Positions 35,815-44,331 of a stretch of 64,000 bases of DNA are shown piece after piece. A program made the position numbers and the translations under genes. The first letter of the stretch is position 1, and the number at the start of each line of letters is the position of its first letter. Under the pieces are notes generated by a model, which worked only from the letters and a program-made list of their open reading frames with translations, had not been told where the DNA came from and did no database searches. Origin of the DNA: Phycisphaerae bacterium (lineage in GTDB: Bacteria; Planctomycetota; Phycisphaerae; UBA1845; PWPN01); the NCBI GenBank assembly GCA_018003015.1, contig JAGNEZ010000002.1:186001-250000 (forward strand), read 5' to 3'.

Positions 35815-36912
35815 GTGCGTCTTCTGATCGTATCCCATAGCGTCAACCCGTGGACGCCTCACTACGCGCGGTACTTCGCTGCCCGGGGAGACAAGACCCT
35901 GGTGGTCAGCTTCAGTCCGGAGCCGATCGAGGGTATCGACATGGAGTTCATTGGCGTGGACCCCTGGGACAAGCACGCCAACAAGCATCTCTATGTCACG
36001 CGCGTGCCGAGGCTGCGGCGGATCATCAGGCGTTTCAGGCCGGATCTGGTCTACGCCCCGTTCATCGCCTCGAACGGTCTGACTGCCGTGCTGGCCTGGA
36101 AAGGTCCGACGGTGACCTCCGGGCGGGGTGGCGACGTGCTCGAACAGGAGCGTCGTGTCGGTTGGCGGCGGGGCATGCGGGAGAAACTGATCCGGTTTGT
36201 CTGTGACCGCTGCGTGATGATTCACACGGTCTCGCAGGAGATCGAAAACGAGCTACTCCGGTTGGGTGTACATGCCAGCAAGATATTCCAGATACCAGTT
36301 GGCATCGATTCGCAGCGATTCATGCCGGCGGCGGAGATGCCGCGTCATCCGGCCACCCGGCTGATTTGTGTACGCAAACACGAGGGGATCTACGACAACA
36401 TCACGGTCATCGAAGCCCTGGGCCGTCTGAGGGCGGCCGGCCGGGAGTTCACCGGGGTGATGGCGAGCACGGGCACGCTGTGGGCGGCGCACAAGAGGCG
36501 TGCGGAGGAGCTTGGCCTTCTCGATCGGGTGAGGTTCACCGGCGAAGTCCCGCACGAGCAGGTTCCCGAGCTTCTTCGCCAGGCGGACATCTATGTTTCC
36601 GCGACGCTGAGCGACGGCACGAGTTCGGCGCTGCTGGAGGCGATGTCGGTCGGGCTGCTTCCCGTTGTTTCGCGTATTCCGGCGAACACGCCGTGGGTGG
36701 AGCACGGCGTCACCGGACTGCTGTTCGACACTCAGCGGCCGGACATGCTGGCGGAGCTTCTCGATCGGGCGATCGAGGATCAGGAGCTGCAGCGCAGGGC
36801 GTTCGAGGAGAATCGCAGGCTGGTCTGCGAGCGAGCCGACCAGCAAGTCAACATGAAGCGGCTGGCGGACAAGCTGGAGAGCGCGGCCATGGGCGAAGGA
36901 GGGGGAGGGTGA
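35815..36912 (+). CDS. glycosyltransferase family 4 (paralogue of the 37483 gene)
   Basis: A 365-residue GT4 enzyme. It starts VRLLIVSHSVNPWTPHYARYF from a GTG with GGAAGGCGG upstream, matching exactly where the paralogue at 37483 begins (MRLLMVAHS). Conserved blocks are FRPDLVYAPFIASNGLTAVL, GRGGDV, IHTVSQEIENELLRLGV, VGIDSQRF, RLICVRKHEGIYDN and SATLSDGTSSALLEAMSVG. The SDGTSS-LLEAM form of the donor site is shared by the two paralogues. Its stop overlaps the next start as GTGA. Confidence 0.88.
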   Translation: MRLLIVSHSVNPWTPHYARYFAARGDKTLVVSFSPEPIEGIDMEFIGVDPWDKHANKHLYVTRVPRLRRIIRRFRPDLVYAPFIASNGLTAVLAWKGPTVTSGRGGDVLEQERRVGWRRGMREKLIRFVCDRCVMIHTVSQEIENELLRLGVHASKIFQIPVGIDSQRFMPAAEMPRHPATRLICVRKHEGIYDNITVIEALGRLRAAGREFTGVMASTGTLWAAHKRRAEELGLLDRVRFTGEVPHEQVPELLRQADIYVSATLSDGTSSALLEAMSVGLLPVVSRIPANTPWVEHGVTGLLFDTQRPDMLAELLDRAIEDQELQRRAFEENRRLVCERADQQVNMKRLADKLESAAMGEGGGG

Positions 36913-37466
36913 AGATCTCGCGCGCGGTCAGGCTTGCCGCCTACTACTGTTTTGCCCGGTTTCTTCCTTCCTCCAATCACTTTGGTGGTCGAGGGATCCG
37001 TGTTCTCCGCCGGTGGATCTGCCGGGGTCTCTTCAAGCGGGCGGGGCTAGAGATCAATGTGGAGCAGGGGGCCTATTTCGGCGACGGAAGCCAGCTCGAG
37101 ATCGGCGACTACTCGGGCATCGGGGTCAATGCCCTGGTGATTGGCCCAGTGGCCATCGGGAAGGGTGTGATGATGGCTTCCGACGTAGTGATTCTGACCT
37201 CGAATCACAGGTTTGACCGCACCGACGTTCCCATGTGGCAGCAGGGCGACTATCCGGCGAAACCGGTGGTCATTGAGGATGACGTGTGGATTGGCATACG
37301 GGCCATTATCCTGCCCGGGGTGAAAATAGGCCGCGGGGCGATCATTGCGGCCGGTGCCGTGGTTACCAAGGATGTCCCCGAGTATGCGATCGTCGGCGGG
37401 TCGCCCGCCAGGGTGATTCGCCGTCGCACTCCCTGCTCGGATCCGTCGAGCGCGCCGGGGCGGTGA
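36909..37466 (+). CDS. hexapeptide-repeat O-acetyltransferase (colanic-acid type)
   Basis: A 185-residue left-handed beta-helix acyltransferase. After a basic, amphipathic N-terminus come AYFGDGSQLEIGDYSGIGVNALVIG, then SNHRFDRTDVPM with the catalytic His, DVWIGIRAIILPGVKIGRGAIIAAGAVVTKDVPEYAIVGGSPARVI. The start is GTG 36909, within the GTGA overlap of the previous stop and behind a strong AAGGAGGGGGA, so translation is coupled. It likely acetylates the polysaccharide. Confidence 0.88.
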   Translation: MKISRAVRLAAYYCFARFLPSSNHFGGRGIRVLRRWICRGLFKRAGLEINVEQGAYFGDGSQLEIGDYSGIGVNALVIGPVAIGKGVMMASDVVILTSNHRFDRTDVPMWQQGDYPAKPVVIEDDVWIGIRAIILPGVKIGRGAIIAAGAVVTKDVPEYAIVGGSPARVIRRRTPCSDPSSAPGR

Positions 37467-37482
37467 CGCGGGTGGAGCTGTC

Positions 37483-38583
37483 ATGCGTTTACTGATGGTG
37501 GCCCACAGCGATGCCCCCTGGACGCCGCACTACGCGCGCTATTTCAAGGCGCGTGGGGACGAGGTCCTGGTGGTGACGTTTGCGCCCAATGGGATTGAGG
37601 GGATCGAGACGGTCTTCATGGGTGTCGAGCCGTTTGACTTCCGGAAGAACAAGCGGCTGTTTTTGACCCGCGTGCCGCGGGTGCGAAGGATCATCCGGGC
37701 GTTCAGGCCGGACCTGGTTTACGGGCCTTACCTGACCTCAAACGGGATGACGGCGGTGCTGTCCTCGCGGTATCCGGTCATTGTGGCCGCCCGTGGAGGT
37801 GACGTGTTTGAGCACGCCGGAAGTTCGGGGCCGAGGCAGTGGTTTCGTGAGGCGGTGGTGCGATTCGTCTGCTGGCGGGCGGCCATGGTCCACACCGTGT
37901 CCCAGGGATTGGACAACGAGCTGATGCGGCTGGGCGTGCCGGCCCGGAAGCTGTTCCGGATTCCGGTGGGGGTGAACGTTGAGCGGTTTCATCCCCGGGA
38001 GGAGGGGCCTCGGGCGGACGCCACCCGACTGGTTTGCGTTCGCCGGCACCAGCGGGTCTATGACATCCCGACGATCCTGCACGCCCTGGCCCGGTTGAGG
38101 TCGTCCGGCCGGTTGTTCACTTGCACGATGGCCGGCGGCGGCACCCGCCTCGAGATGCACAAGGCGCTGGCGGCGGAGCTGGGGTTGAGCGACGTGGTCA
38201 CTTTTCTCGGTCACCAGCCGCATGATCGGTTGCCCGCGCTGTTTCGGGACTCCGACATTTACATCTCCGCGTCGCTGAGCGACGGCACGGCCTCGTCCCT
38301 GCTCGAAGCCATGGCGAGTGGCATACTTCCGGTCGTGTCGCGCATTCGGGCCAATGGGCCCTGGATCGAGCACGGGGTCAACGGTCTGCTTTTCGAGACC
38401 GGCCGGCCGGAGAGCCTGGCTGAGGTTCTAGCCACGGCGATGGCGGACGGCGATCTTCGTCGGCGGGCTTTCCTTGAGAACCCCCGCCGGGTGGACCGGG
38501 ACGGCAACATGGCCAAGAACATGGATCGGCTGGCGGCCGTCTTCGAGGAGGTCGCGTTCCAGTCCCCGTGTCAGAGGAGATAG
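37483..38583 (+). CDS. glycosyltransferase family 4 (paralogue of the 35815 gene)
   Basis: A 366-residue GT4 enzyme, clearly paralogous to 35815 along its full length (WTPHYARYF, FRPDLVYGPYLTSNG, HTVSQGLDNELMRLGV, SASLSDGTASSLLEAM, PVVSRIRANGPWIEHGVNGLLF). The pair brackets the acetyltransferase just as the pair at 30220 and 33345 brackets asnB. It likely adds a related sugar to a different acceptor. Confidence 0.9.
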   Translation: MRLLMVAHSDAPWTPHYARYFKARGDEVLVVTFAPNGIEGIETVFMGVEPFDFRKNKRLFLTRVPRVRRIIRAFRPDLVYGPYLTSNGMTAVLSSRYPVIVAARGGDVFEHAGSSGPRQWFREAVVRFVCWRAAMVHTVSQGLDNELMRLGVPARKLFRIPVGVNVERFHPREEGPRADATRLVCVRRHQRVYDIPTILHALARLRSSGRLFTCTMAGGGTRLEMHKALAAELGLSDVVTFLGHQPHDRLPALFRDSDIYISASLSDGTASSLLEAMASGILPVVSRIRANGPWIEHGVNGLLFETGRPESLAEVLATAMADGDLRRRAFLENPRRVDRDGNMAKNMDRLAAVFEEVAFQSPCQRR

Positions 38584-38586
38584 CCC

Positions 38587-39729
38587 TTGCGGATTCTCGA
38601 GGTCATTCTGTGGGTGCTGATCCTGTGTCCCATTTACACCATGGTCGTCTATCCCCTGCTGATGTACGTGCTCAGCAAGGTTTTCCCCCGCCGGTTTGTC
38701 CGGGAGCCGGTCACCCCCACCGTGACCCAGATCATCGCCGCGTTCAACGAGGAGAAGTCGATCGCCAGCAAGCTGGAGAATTCCCTCACCCTTGACTACC
38801 CGCGTGACAAGCTGGAGATTGTGGTGGTCTCGGACGCGTCCACCGACCGCACCGACGATATCGTTCGGGGTTTTGCGGAGCGCGGGGTCAAGCTTCTCCG
38901 GGTCGAGGGCAATCTTGGGAAGTCCGCGGCGCTCAACGTGGCCGCCGAGCGGGCTGGCGGTGATATCCTGGCGTTCTCGGATGCCACCGGGCACTGGAAC
39001 GCGAAGTCCATTCGTAAGATGGCGGAGCACTATGCCGACCCGCGGGTTGGGTGTGTGGCCGGCTGGGTGGCGTACCGTTACGACCAGAGCCTGACCGCCC
39101 AGGGATTCAGCGTGTACCAGCGTTTCGTGACCAGTCTGCGCCGCGCGGAGGCCTCGTTCGGCTGCGGGATTGTTGCCCCTGGATCGATTCACTCGATCCG
39201 CAAGACCGTCTTCCGCCCGCTGCCGACGACCACGTCCGGTGACATGGCGGACCCGTTTCACGCCGCGCAGCAGGGGTTGAGGACCACGTTCGAGCCCGAA
39301 GCCGTGACCTGGGAGGAATCCCGCACCCAGGTGAAGGATGAATGGGAAGCCCGTGTGCGGATCTGCATGCGGGCGTTGGATTTCATGTTTTACGCTTTTC
39401 GTCGTTTTCCCGTTCTGCGTTCGCCTCTCTATTGTTTCCAGGTGATGTCGCACAAGTTCCTGAGGTGGCTGGTGGGGCCCTTGATGATTCCGATCCTGAT
39501 CATCAACGCGATCCTGATCCCCTGTCACTGGGTGTACGCGATTCTGTTCTGCTTTCAGCTTGCCTATTACGGATTGACTCTGTTCGGGTACGTGTCCTCC
39601 AACCTGGGGATCCGGGTACCTGGTCTCGCAGGGCTCGTCTTCTACAACTCGGTGAACCTGGCCTACATTGTGGCGATGGTGAAGTATCTTCGAGGCGAGC
39701 GCGTCGCCCGATGGAAACCCTCGCGCTGA
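38587..39729 (+). CDS. glycosyltransferase family 2 with membrane segments
   Basis: A 380-residue processive-type GT2 enzyme. An N-terminal membrane helix (residues 4-28) precedes the GT-A domain (IIAAFNEEKSI, VVSDASTDRTDDI, GKSAALN, FSDATGHW). GDMADPF stands where the family's acidic catalytic motif lies, and TQVKDEWEAR replaces the usual QxxRW. Three C-terminal hydrophobic segments follow. The start is a TTG 3 nt after the preceding stop. The altered QxxRW makes a processive polymerase role less sure. Confidence 0.85.
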   Translation: MRILEVILWVLILCPIYTMVVYPLLMYVLSKVFPRRFVREPVTPTVTQIIAAFNEEKSIASKLENSLTLDYPRDKLEIVVVSDASTDRTDDIVRGFAERGVKLLRVEGNLGKSAALNVAAERAGGDILAFSDATGHWNAKSIRKMAEHYADPRVGCVAGWVAYRYDQSLTAQGFSVYQRFVTSLRRAEASFGCGIVAPGSIHSIRKTVFRPLPTTTSGDMADPFHAAQQGLRTTFEPEAVTWEESRTQVKDEWEARVRICMRALDFMFYAFRRFPVLRSPLYCFQVMSHKFLRWLVGPLMIPILIINAILIPCHWVYAILFCFQLAYYGLTLFGYVSSNLGIRVPGLAGLVFYNSVNLAYIVAMVKYLRGERVARWKPSR

Positions 39730-39742
39730 CAAGGACCAGCCG

Positions 39743-40954
39743 ATGCTCAGCAAGACACGCATTCTGGTCAAACATCTGCTTGTGCCGAATCCTGGCGGGG
39801 GGCAGGAGACGATCGAGGCCTACGAAAGGGCTTTTGCCGAACGGGTCGGCTCTGCTTGCTGCGCCGGCTTCTGGAAAGGGCGGGTGGCGTTCTTCGCCGT
39901 CCTCAAGGCCTTGGGCATCGGGCCGGGTGATGAAGTGGTCATGCCCGGCTACACCTGCGTGGCGGTGCCGGCCGCGGTGAGGTTTCTTGGCGCCGTGCCC
40001 GTCTTCGTGGACATCGAGCCCGGCTACTGCACGCTCGATCCGGATCTACTTGCCGCCGCGATCACGCCGCGCACCCGAGCCGTCCTGGTCCAGCACACGT
40101 ACGGCTACCCGAGTGCGGGTCTGGATCGGGTCATGGGACTCTGTCGTTCCAGGAGTCTGCCGGTCATCGAGGATTGTTGCCATGCCCTGGGCACGCGTCT
40201 GGGCGGCCGTCACATGGGTACCTTTGGCGCAGCGGGTTTCTTCTCCACCCAGTGGAGCAAGCCGTACACCACCGGGCTGGGCGGTTTGCTGGTCTGTGGC
40301 GATCTAGACCTCTATGAGCGCGTGTGCCGGCTGCGTGACGCCGAGGCCGTTTCCCCGAGTCGGAGATCCGCCGCTCAGCTGGCCTTGCAGAACATCCTTC
40401 ACGCTCTGCTGGTTTACCCGTGGACCACCGCCATCGCCCGTGAGGCGTATCGCTGGCTGACTCGCCGGGGCATCATCGCCGGTTCTACCGGGAAGGTCGA
40501 GAACCTGCACTGGAGTCCGGAGTACTTCAGACGGATGTGTGCCGTTCAGGCCGCTGCCGGGCTTCACGAGCTGGGCCGGATTGCGGAGACGCTTGAGCAT
40601 CGCCGGAGGGTGACCGAATACTACCTGAACGCTCTGGCTGACGCGTGCTGGCAGATACCGCTTCCAGCTCACGACGCGGAAGTTGCCCTGCTGCGCGTGC
40701 CGGTGAGGGTGAGCAACAAGGACGAGATTCTGCGTATCGCCGACGCTCGCCGGGTGGAGATTGGTGACTGGTTCATACGCCCGCTCCACTCGCGACTGAC
40801 CGCGCAGGAGGTGTTCGGCTACGTTCCCGGCCAGTGCCCGCAGGCCGAGAAAGCCGCCCGCGAAGTCATCAACCTGCCCAACCATTCGCGAGTCAGTCTG
40901 AGGTGCGCGAAACGCATCGTCGCATTCCTGCGTGAGACCTGTCGTCCCGCGTAG
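39743..40954 (+). CDS. DegT/DnrJ/EryC1/StrS-family aminotransferase
   Basis: A 403-residue PLP-dependent fold-type I enzyme that makes amino sugars from keto sugars. GDEVVMPGYTCVAVPAAVRFLGAVPVFVDIEP, IEDCCHALGTRLGGRHMGTFG and FSTQWSKPYTTGLGGLL are the family hallmarks. K173 is the predicted PLP-binding lysine. It may supply an amino sugar for the polysaccharide, which would also give the deacetylases and the ATP-grasp enzyme an amine to act on. The sugar substrate is unknown. Confidence 0.9.
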   Translation: MLSKTRILVKHLLVPNPGGGQETIEAYERAFAERVGSACCAGFWKGRVAFFAVLKALGIGPGDEVVMPGYTCVAVPAAVRFLGAVPVFVDIEPGYCTLDPDLLAAAITPRTRAVLVQHTYGYPSAGLDRVMGLCRSRSLPVIEDCCHALGTRLGGRHMGTFGAAGFFSTQWSKPYTTGLGGLLVCGDLDLYERVCRLRDAEAVSPSRRSAAQLALQNILHALLVYPWTTAIAREAYRWLTRRGIIAGSTGKVENLHWSPEYFRRMCAVQAAAGLHELGRIAETLEHRRRVTEYYLNALADACWQIPLPAHDAEVALLRVPVRVSNKDEILRIADARRVEIGDWFIRPLHSRLTAQEVFGYVPGQCPQAEKAAREVINLPNHSRVSLRCAKRIVAFLRETCRPA

Positions 40955-41011
40955 CCAACCACGGTGGAGGCGGTCCGGGCGGCTCCACTCGATCAGCTCC
41001 GGAGTTCACGA

Positions 41012-42091
41012 ATGAGTCCCAGCTCGATCCTCGACTTGGCCGCGCCGGCACGCTGTGTGCCCCTGGCGGACATCGATCCATGGACCGCCGCCGGTGTTGT
41101 CGTCTTCATGGTGGTGCCGCTCCTGGCGGTGCTGGAAGTCCTGCGCTACGTCTATCTCGAGTACCGACGGGACCGGGTTCCCGTCCTGCTGTATCATCGC
41201 CTCATCTCCCACGCGGCGGCGGAGCAGGGGCTGGTGCCGGACAAGGAGATGATCTGGGTCAGTTACGACACCCGGTTCGCCGAGCAGATGCAGTACCTGC
41301 GTGACGCCGGCTACGTGACGCTCGATTTCGACGACTACCTGCGCGTTCGTGCCGGCGAGATGCCGCTGCCGGCGAAGCCGGTCATCGTGACGTTTGACGA
41401 CGGCTATCTCAGCACTTACACGATGGGTTTCCCGGTGCTCAAGCGTCTCGGGCAGAAGGGTGTGGTTTTCGTATCCTTGGAGCCGGACGAGCACACTCGC
41501 AACCTGGTCAAGGGGGTGGACGGTTTTCTCAGCCCGGACCAGATGCGCGAGATGGCCGGCAGCGGAATGTCCATCCAGTCGCACACGGTGACGCACTGCA
41601 TCCTCGCCGATCTTGCCGACGAGGTCGCGTTGCGCGAACTGGAGGAGTCTCGCCGGCGCATTGCGGAGATCACCGGCAGACCGGTCGAACACATTGCCAT
41701 CCCGCGCGCCGGATACAGTCGGCGGATCAAGCGGCTGACCCGCATGGCCGGGTACCGAACCGCCTGCTGCAACAACAAGGGAAGCGTCAACGGCTGGTCG
41801 GATCTTCTGGCCCTGCCGCGGATCGTGGTCGAGCGCGACATGAGCGTGGCGGACTTTGCCCGCTGCCTCAGTCCGCGCGGCGCTCTCATGCTCCGCATCA
41901 CCGGTAACATGAAACGCATTCCCGAGCGGCTGGGCGGTGGTCGATTTGCCGCCCGGGTGCGGAAGATCCTGTACCGGGGCCCTCTGCTTCCGTTGTTCGA
42001 GACGCGCAATCTGAAACGGGCGATTGCGGCCGGAGGGCTTCTCTACCTTCTGGGCAGCGTCTTGTTCTTCTGGAGCCTTCTGGTTCGCTGA
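41012..42091 (+). CDS. membrane-anchored polysaccharide deacetylase (CE4)
   Basis: A 359-residue NodB-homology enzyme. An N-terminal membrane helix (about residues 26-44) and a C-terminal one (LLYLLGSVLFFWSLLV) flank the catalytic domain. TFDDGY gives the catalytic and metal Asp pair, and HTVTH the two metal His. It probably N-deacetylates the glycan at or outside the inner membrane. The ATG at 41012 was preferred; a GTG at 40964 is in frame but without a clear ribosome site. The next gene is a diverged copy with the same two-helix layout. Confidence 0.85.
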   Translation: MSPSSILDLAAPARCVPLADIDPWTAAGVVVFMVVPLLAVLEVLRYVYLEYRRDRVPVLLYHRLISHAAAEQGLVPDKEMIWVSYDTRFAEQMQYLRDAGYVTLDFDDYLRVRAGEMPLPAKPVIVTFDDGYLSTYTMGFPVLKRLGQKGVVFVSLEPDEHTRNLVKGVDGFLSPDQMREMAGSGMSIQSHTVTHCILADLADEVALRELEESRRRIAEITGRPVEHIAIPRAGYSRRIKRLTRMAGYRTACCNNKGSVNGWSDLLALPRIVVERDMSVADFARCLSPRGALMLRITGNMKRIPERLGGGRFAARVRKILYRGPLLPLFETRNLKRAIAAGGLLYLLGSVLFFWSLLVR

Positions 42092-42132
42092 GGGGACGTG
42101 CACGCCGGGATGCCGTGCTGATCTGAGCCCGC

Positions 42133-43125
42133 ATGCTTCACGGTTTGGTCATCATCCTCGCATCGATCCTGGCCCTGTCGGTTGTCGGGCTGGTCGGGCT
42201 GTGCCTGTGGGAGACTCGCAGTCCCCGGCTCGTATGTCTCATGTATCACCGCCTGAGTCCTCGTGAGGCCTATCGCTCGGTTCGGGGTACGGAGCGCGTC
42301 TTCGCTCTGCCTGTGGATGCCTTTGACGCGCAGCTGGAGTACCTGAAGTCCGCCGGGTATGAATGTGTCTCTGCCGGCCAGGTGCGGGCGTTTGCCGCCG
42401 GAGAACTGCCCATGCCGCGGCGGGCGGTGCTGATCACCTTTGATGACGGTTGCCGGAGTGTCGCTTCGCTGGCCGTTCCCTCGCTCGCGCGTTTCGGAGC
42501 CAAGGCCACGGTGTTCGTGACCACCGATCCATCCGCCTACGTGTTCGACATCGGTGCGGGATACGAACCCCGGCTGACGGAGGAGGAGATGAAGGCCCTG
42601 GATGGGGGCGTCGTCGAGTTCGAATCTCACAGCGTGACTCACCGGCCGCTCCGCGGTCTGGCAGAGGATGAGATTCGCAACGAACTCGCTGGGTCCAAGC
42701 GGCAGCTCGAGCAGCTTCTTTCTCGTCCGGTCGAGTATCTCGCCATTCCCGGCAACTGGTGGAACGCGAAGGTCATGCAGGTTGCCCGGGAAGTGGGTTA
42801 CCGGGCCGTGTGGGTCTCCAACCCGGGTTTCGTCCGTCCGGGCTCGAACCGCTACGGGCTGCACCGAGTCAATGTCGAGGGTGAGTTCACGCTTGGCCAG
42901 TTTATCACCGCGATGAGCCCCTGGGGGATCGCCCAGCGCCGACCGCTTTCGTTCATCAAGCGGCTGCCGGGGCGGATTCTGGGGCCGGCCTGGTGGCTGC
43001 CGCTTCGGAAGGTCATTCTGCGGTTCATTCCGGGTGGGCACCTGTCCATGCGGCGCATGGTCCTGATTACCGGGGTGCTGGCGGCGAGTATGGTGGCCAT
43101 CCTGCTTCTCTGGTTTCTCGGGTGA
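42133..43125 (+). CDS. membrane-anchored polysaccharide deacetylase (CE4), second copy
   Basis: A 330-residue NodB-homology enzyme with an N-terminal helix (LHGLVIILASILALSVVGLV), then LMYHRLSP, TFDDGC and HSVTH (metal Asp pair and His pair), IAIPGNWWN, and a C-terminal hydrophobic helix. It shares the architecture of the gene 41 nt upstream, so a tandem duplication is likely. TFDDGC instead of TFDDGY changes the residue next to the catalytic Asp pair. Confidence 0.85.
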   Translation: MLHGLVIILASILALSVVGLVGLCLWETRSPRLVCLMYHRLSPREAYRSVRGTERVFALPVDAFDAQLEYLKSAGYECVSAGQVRAFAAGELPMPRRAVLITFDDGCRSVASLAVPSLARFGAKATVFVTTDPSAYVFDIGAGYEPRLTEEEMKALDGGVVEFESHSVTHRPLRGLAEDEIRNELAGSKRQLEQLLSRPVEYLAIPGNWWNAKVMQVAREVGYRAVWVSNPGFVRPGSNRYGLHRVNVEGEFTLGQFITAMSPWGIAQRRPLSFIKRLPGRILGPAWWLPLRKVILRFIPGGHLSMRRMVLITGVLAASMVAILLLWFLG

Positions 43126-43140
43126 AGGTTCGTTTCCGGC

Positions 43141-44331
43141 GTGTCCAAGCGTCCTGAAATTCTGGTTTTCGAGGCTGAGGCCAAGAGCTCGCTGCCCGTG
43201 GCCGAGTCGTTTCATCGCCGCGGTTTCCGCGTGGTGGCGGCGTCCAGCAGGCGCTGCTGCGCGTCGTTCTACTCGCGGTCGGTTCGTGAGCGGATTGCCA
43301 TGCCCAGCGAGGTGCACGAACCGGATGCCTGCCTGGCCTTCCTGCTCCGTCTCGTTCGGCGCCGGCGGTTCGAGATGATCGTGCCGCTTGGTGATATCGT
43401 GACCGGCCTTGTTTCACAGCATCGGGATGACTTTGCGCGGTATTCGAGGTTGGTGGTCGTGCCCTACGACACGTTTCGGCTCGGCCGTGACAAGATTGAG
43501 ACCATGAAGGCGGCGGCCCGCTGTGGCGTGCCTCTGCCCAACACCTGGTATCCCGAGGAGCGGAGTCTGGATCAGATCGCCCGCGAGGTCGAGTACCCGG
43601 TTCTGGTCAAGCCAGCCGTCGCGAACGGCGCCCGGGGCATCCACTGTGTCCACGACCGGGGTGATCTGGTTCGGACGTATGACGAGGTGTTCCGGGCATT
43701 CGGGCGGACGTTTGTGCAGGAGTTCATTCCGCACACCGGCATGCAGTACAAGGCGGACATCATTCTCGACCGGGACGGCACGCTGCTGGCGGGAGTGGCC
43801 TACAACAAGATTCGATACTATCCGCCCGCCGGCGGCTCCAGCGTGTTGAACAAGAGTGTCCGCTACCCGGAGCTGCTGGATCACGCGGCCCGGCTGGCCC
43901 GCGGCATTGGCTGGTTCGGGATGTGTGATTTCGACTTCATCCATGACGTGCGCGACAACGCGCCGAAGATCATGGAGATTAACCCTCGGTTCCCGGAGAG
44001 CTTCCGGATGTGCGCCATCGCCGGCGTCGATTTTCCGGAGATTCTCCACCGCATGGCCTGCGGCAAGAAGGTCCGGCCGGTGCTCGGGTACAAGACCGAC
44101 CGCTATCTTCGTTTTCTGGCCGGGGATGCGTTGTGGTTTTTGACCGCGAGGGGGCAGCGGTTCAGGACCAGGCCGAGCTTCTTTGACTTCTTTGATCCCA
44201 GCACCACGGACAACCTCTGGTCGCTTCGCGATCCCGGCCCTATGATCGGCTATCTTCTGGAGAACGCCCTGATTATCCTTAACGCCCGGGAGCGTGCGTT
44301 CCGTTATCGTCTGGGGCAGGCTCGTCAGTGA
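43141..44331 (+). CDS. ATP-grasp ligase (carbamoyl-phosphate-synthase-like)
   Basis: A 396-residue ATP-grasp enzyme of the PylC/carbamoyl-phosphate-synthase-L type. It has a pre-ATP-grasp Rossmann-like region (ILVFEAEAKSSLPVAESF), a central segment YPVLVKPAVANGARGIH and VQEFIPHTGMQYKADII, and the metal-binding end MEINPRFPES. Such ligases join a carboxylate to an amine using ATP. In a sugar locus it could attach an amino acid to an amino sugar. The start is GTG 43141, 15 nt after the preceding stop. The substrate is unknown. Confidence 0.8.
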   Translation: MSKRPEILVFEAEAKSSLPVAESFHRRGFRVVAASSRRCCASFYSRSVRERIAMPSEVHEPDACLAFLLRLVRRRRFEMIVPLGDIVTGLVSQHRDDFARYSRLVVVPYDTFRLGRDKIETMKAAARCGVPLPNTWYPEERSLDQIAREVEYPVLVKPAVANGARGIHCVHDRGDLVRTYDEVFRAFGRTFVQEFIPHTGMQYKADIILDRDGTLLAGVAYNKIRYYPPAGGSSVLNKSVRYPELLDHAARLARGIGWFGMCDFDFIHDVRDNAPKIMEINPRFPESFRMCAIAGVDFPEILHRMACGKKVRPVLGYKTDRYLRFLAGDALWFLTARGQRFRTRPSFFDFFDPSTTDNLWSLRDPGPMIGYLLENALIILNARERAFRYRLGQARQ

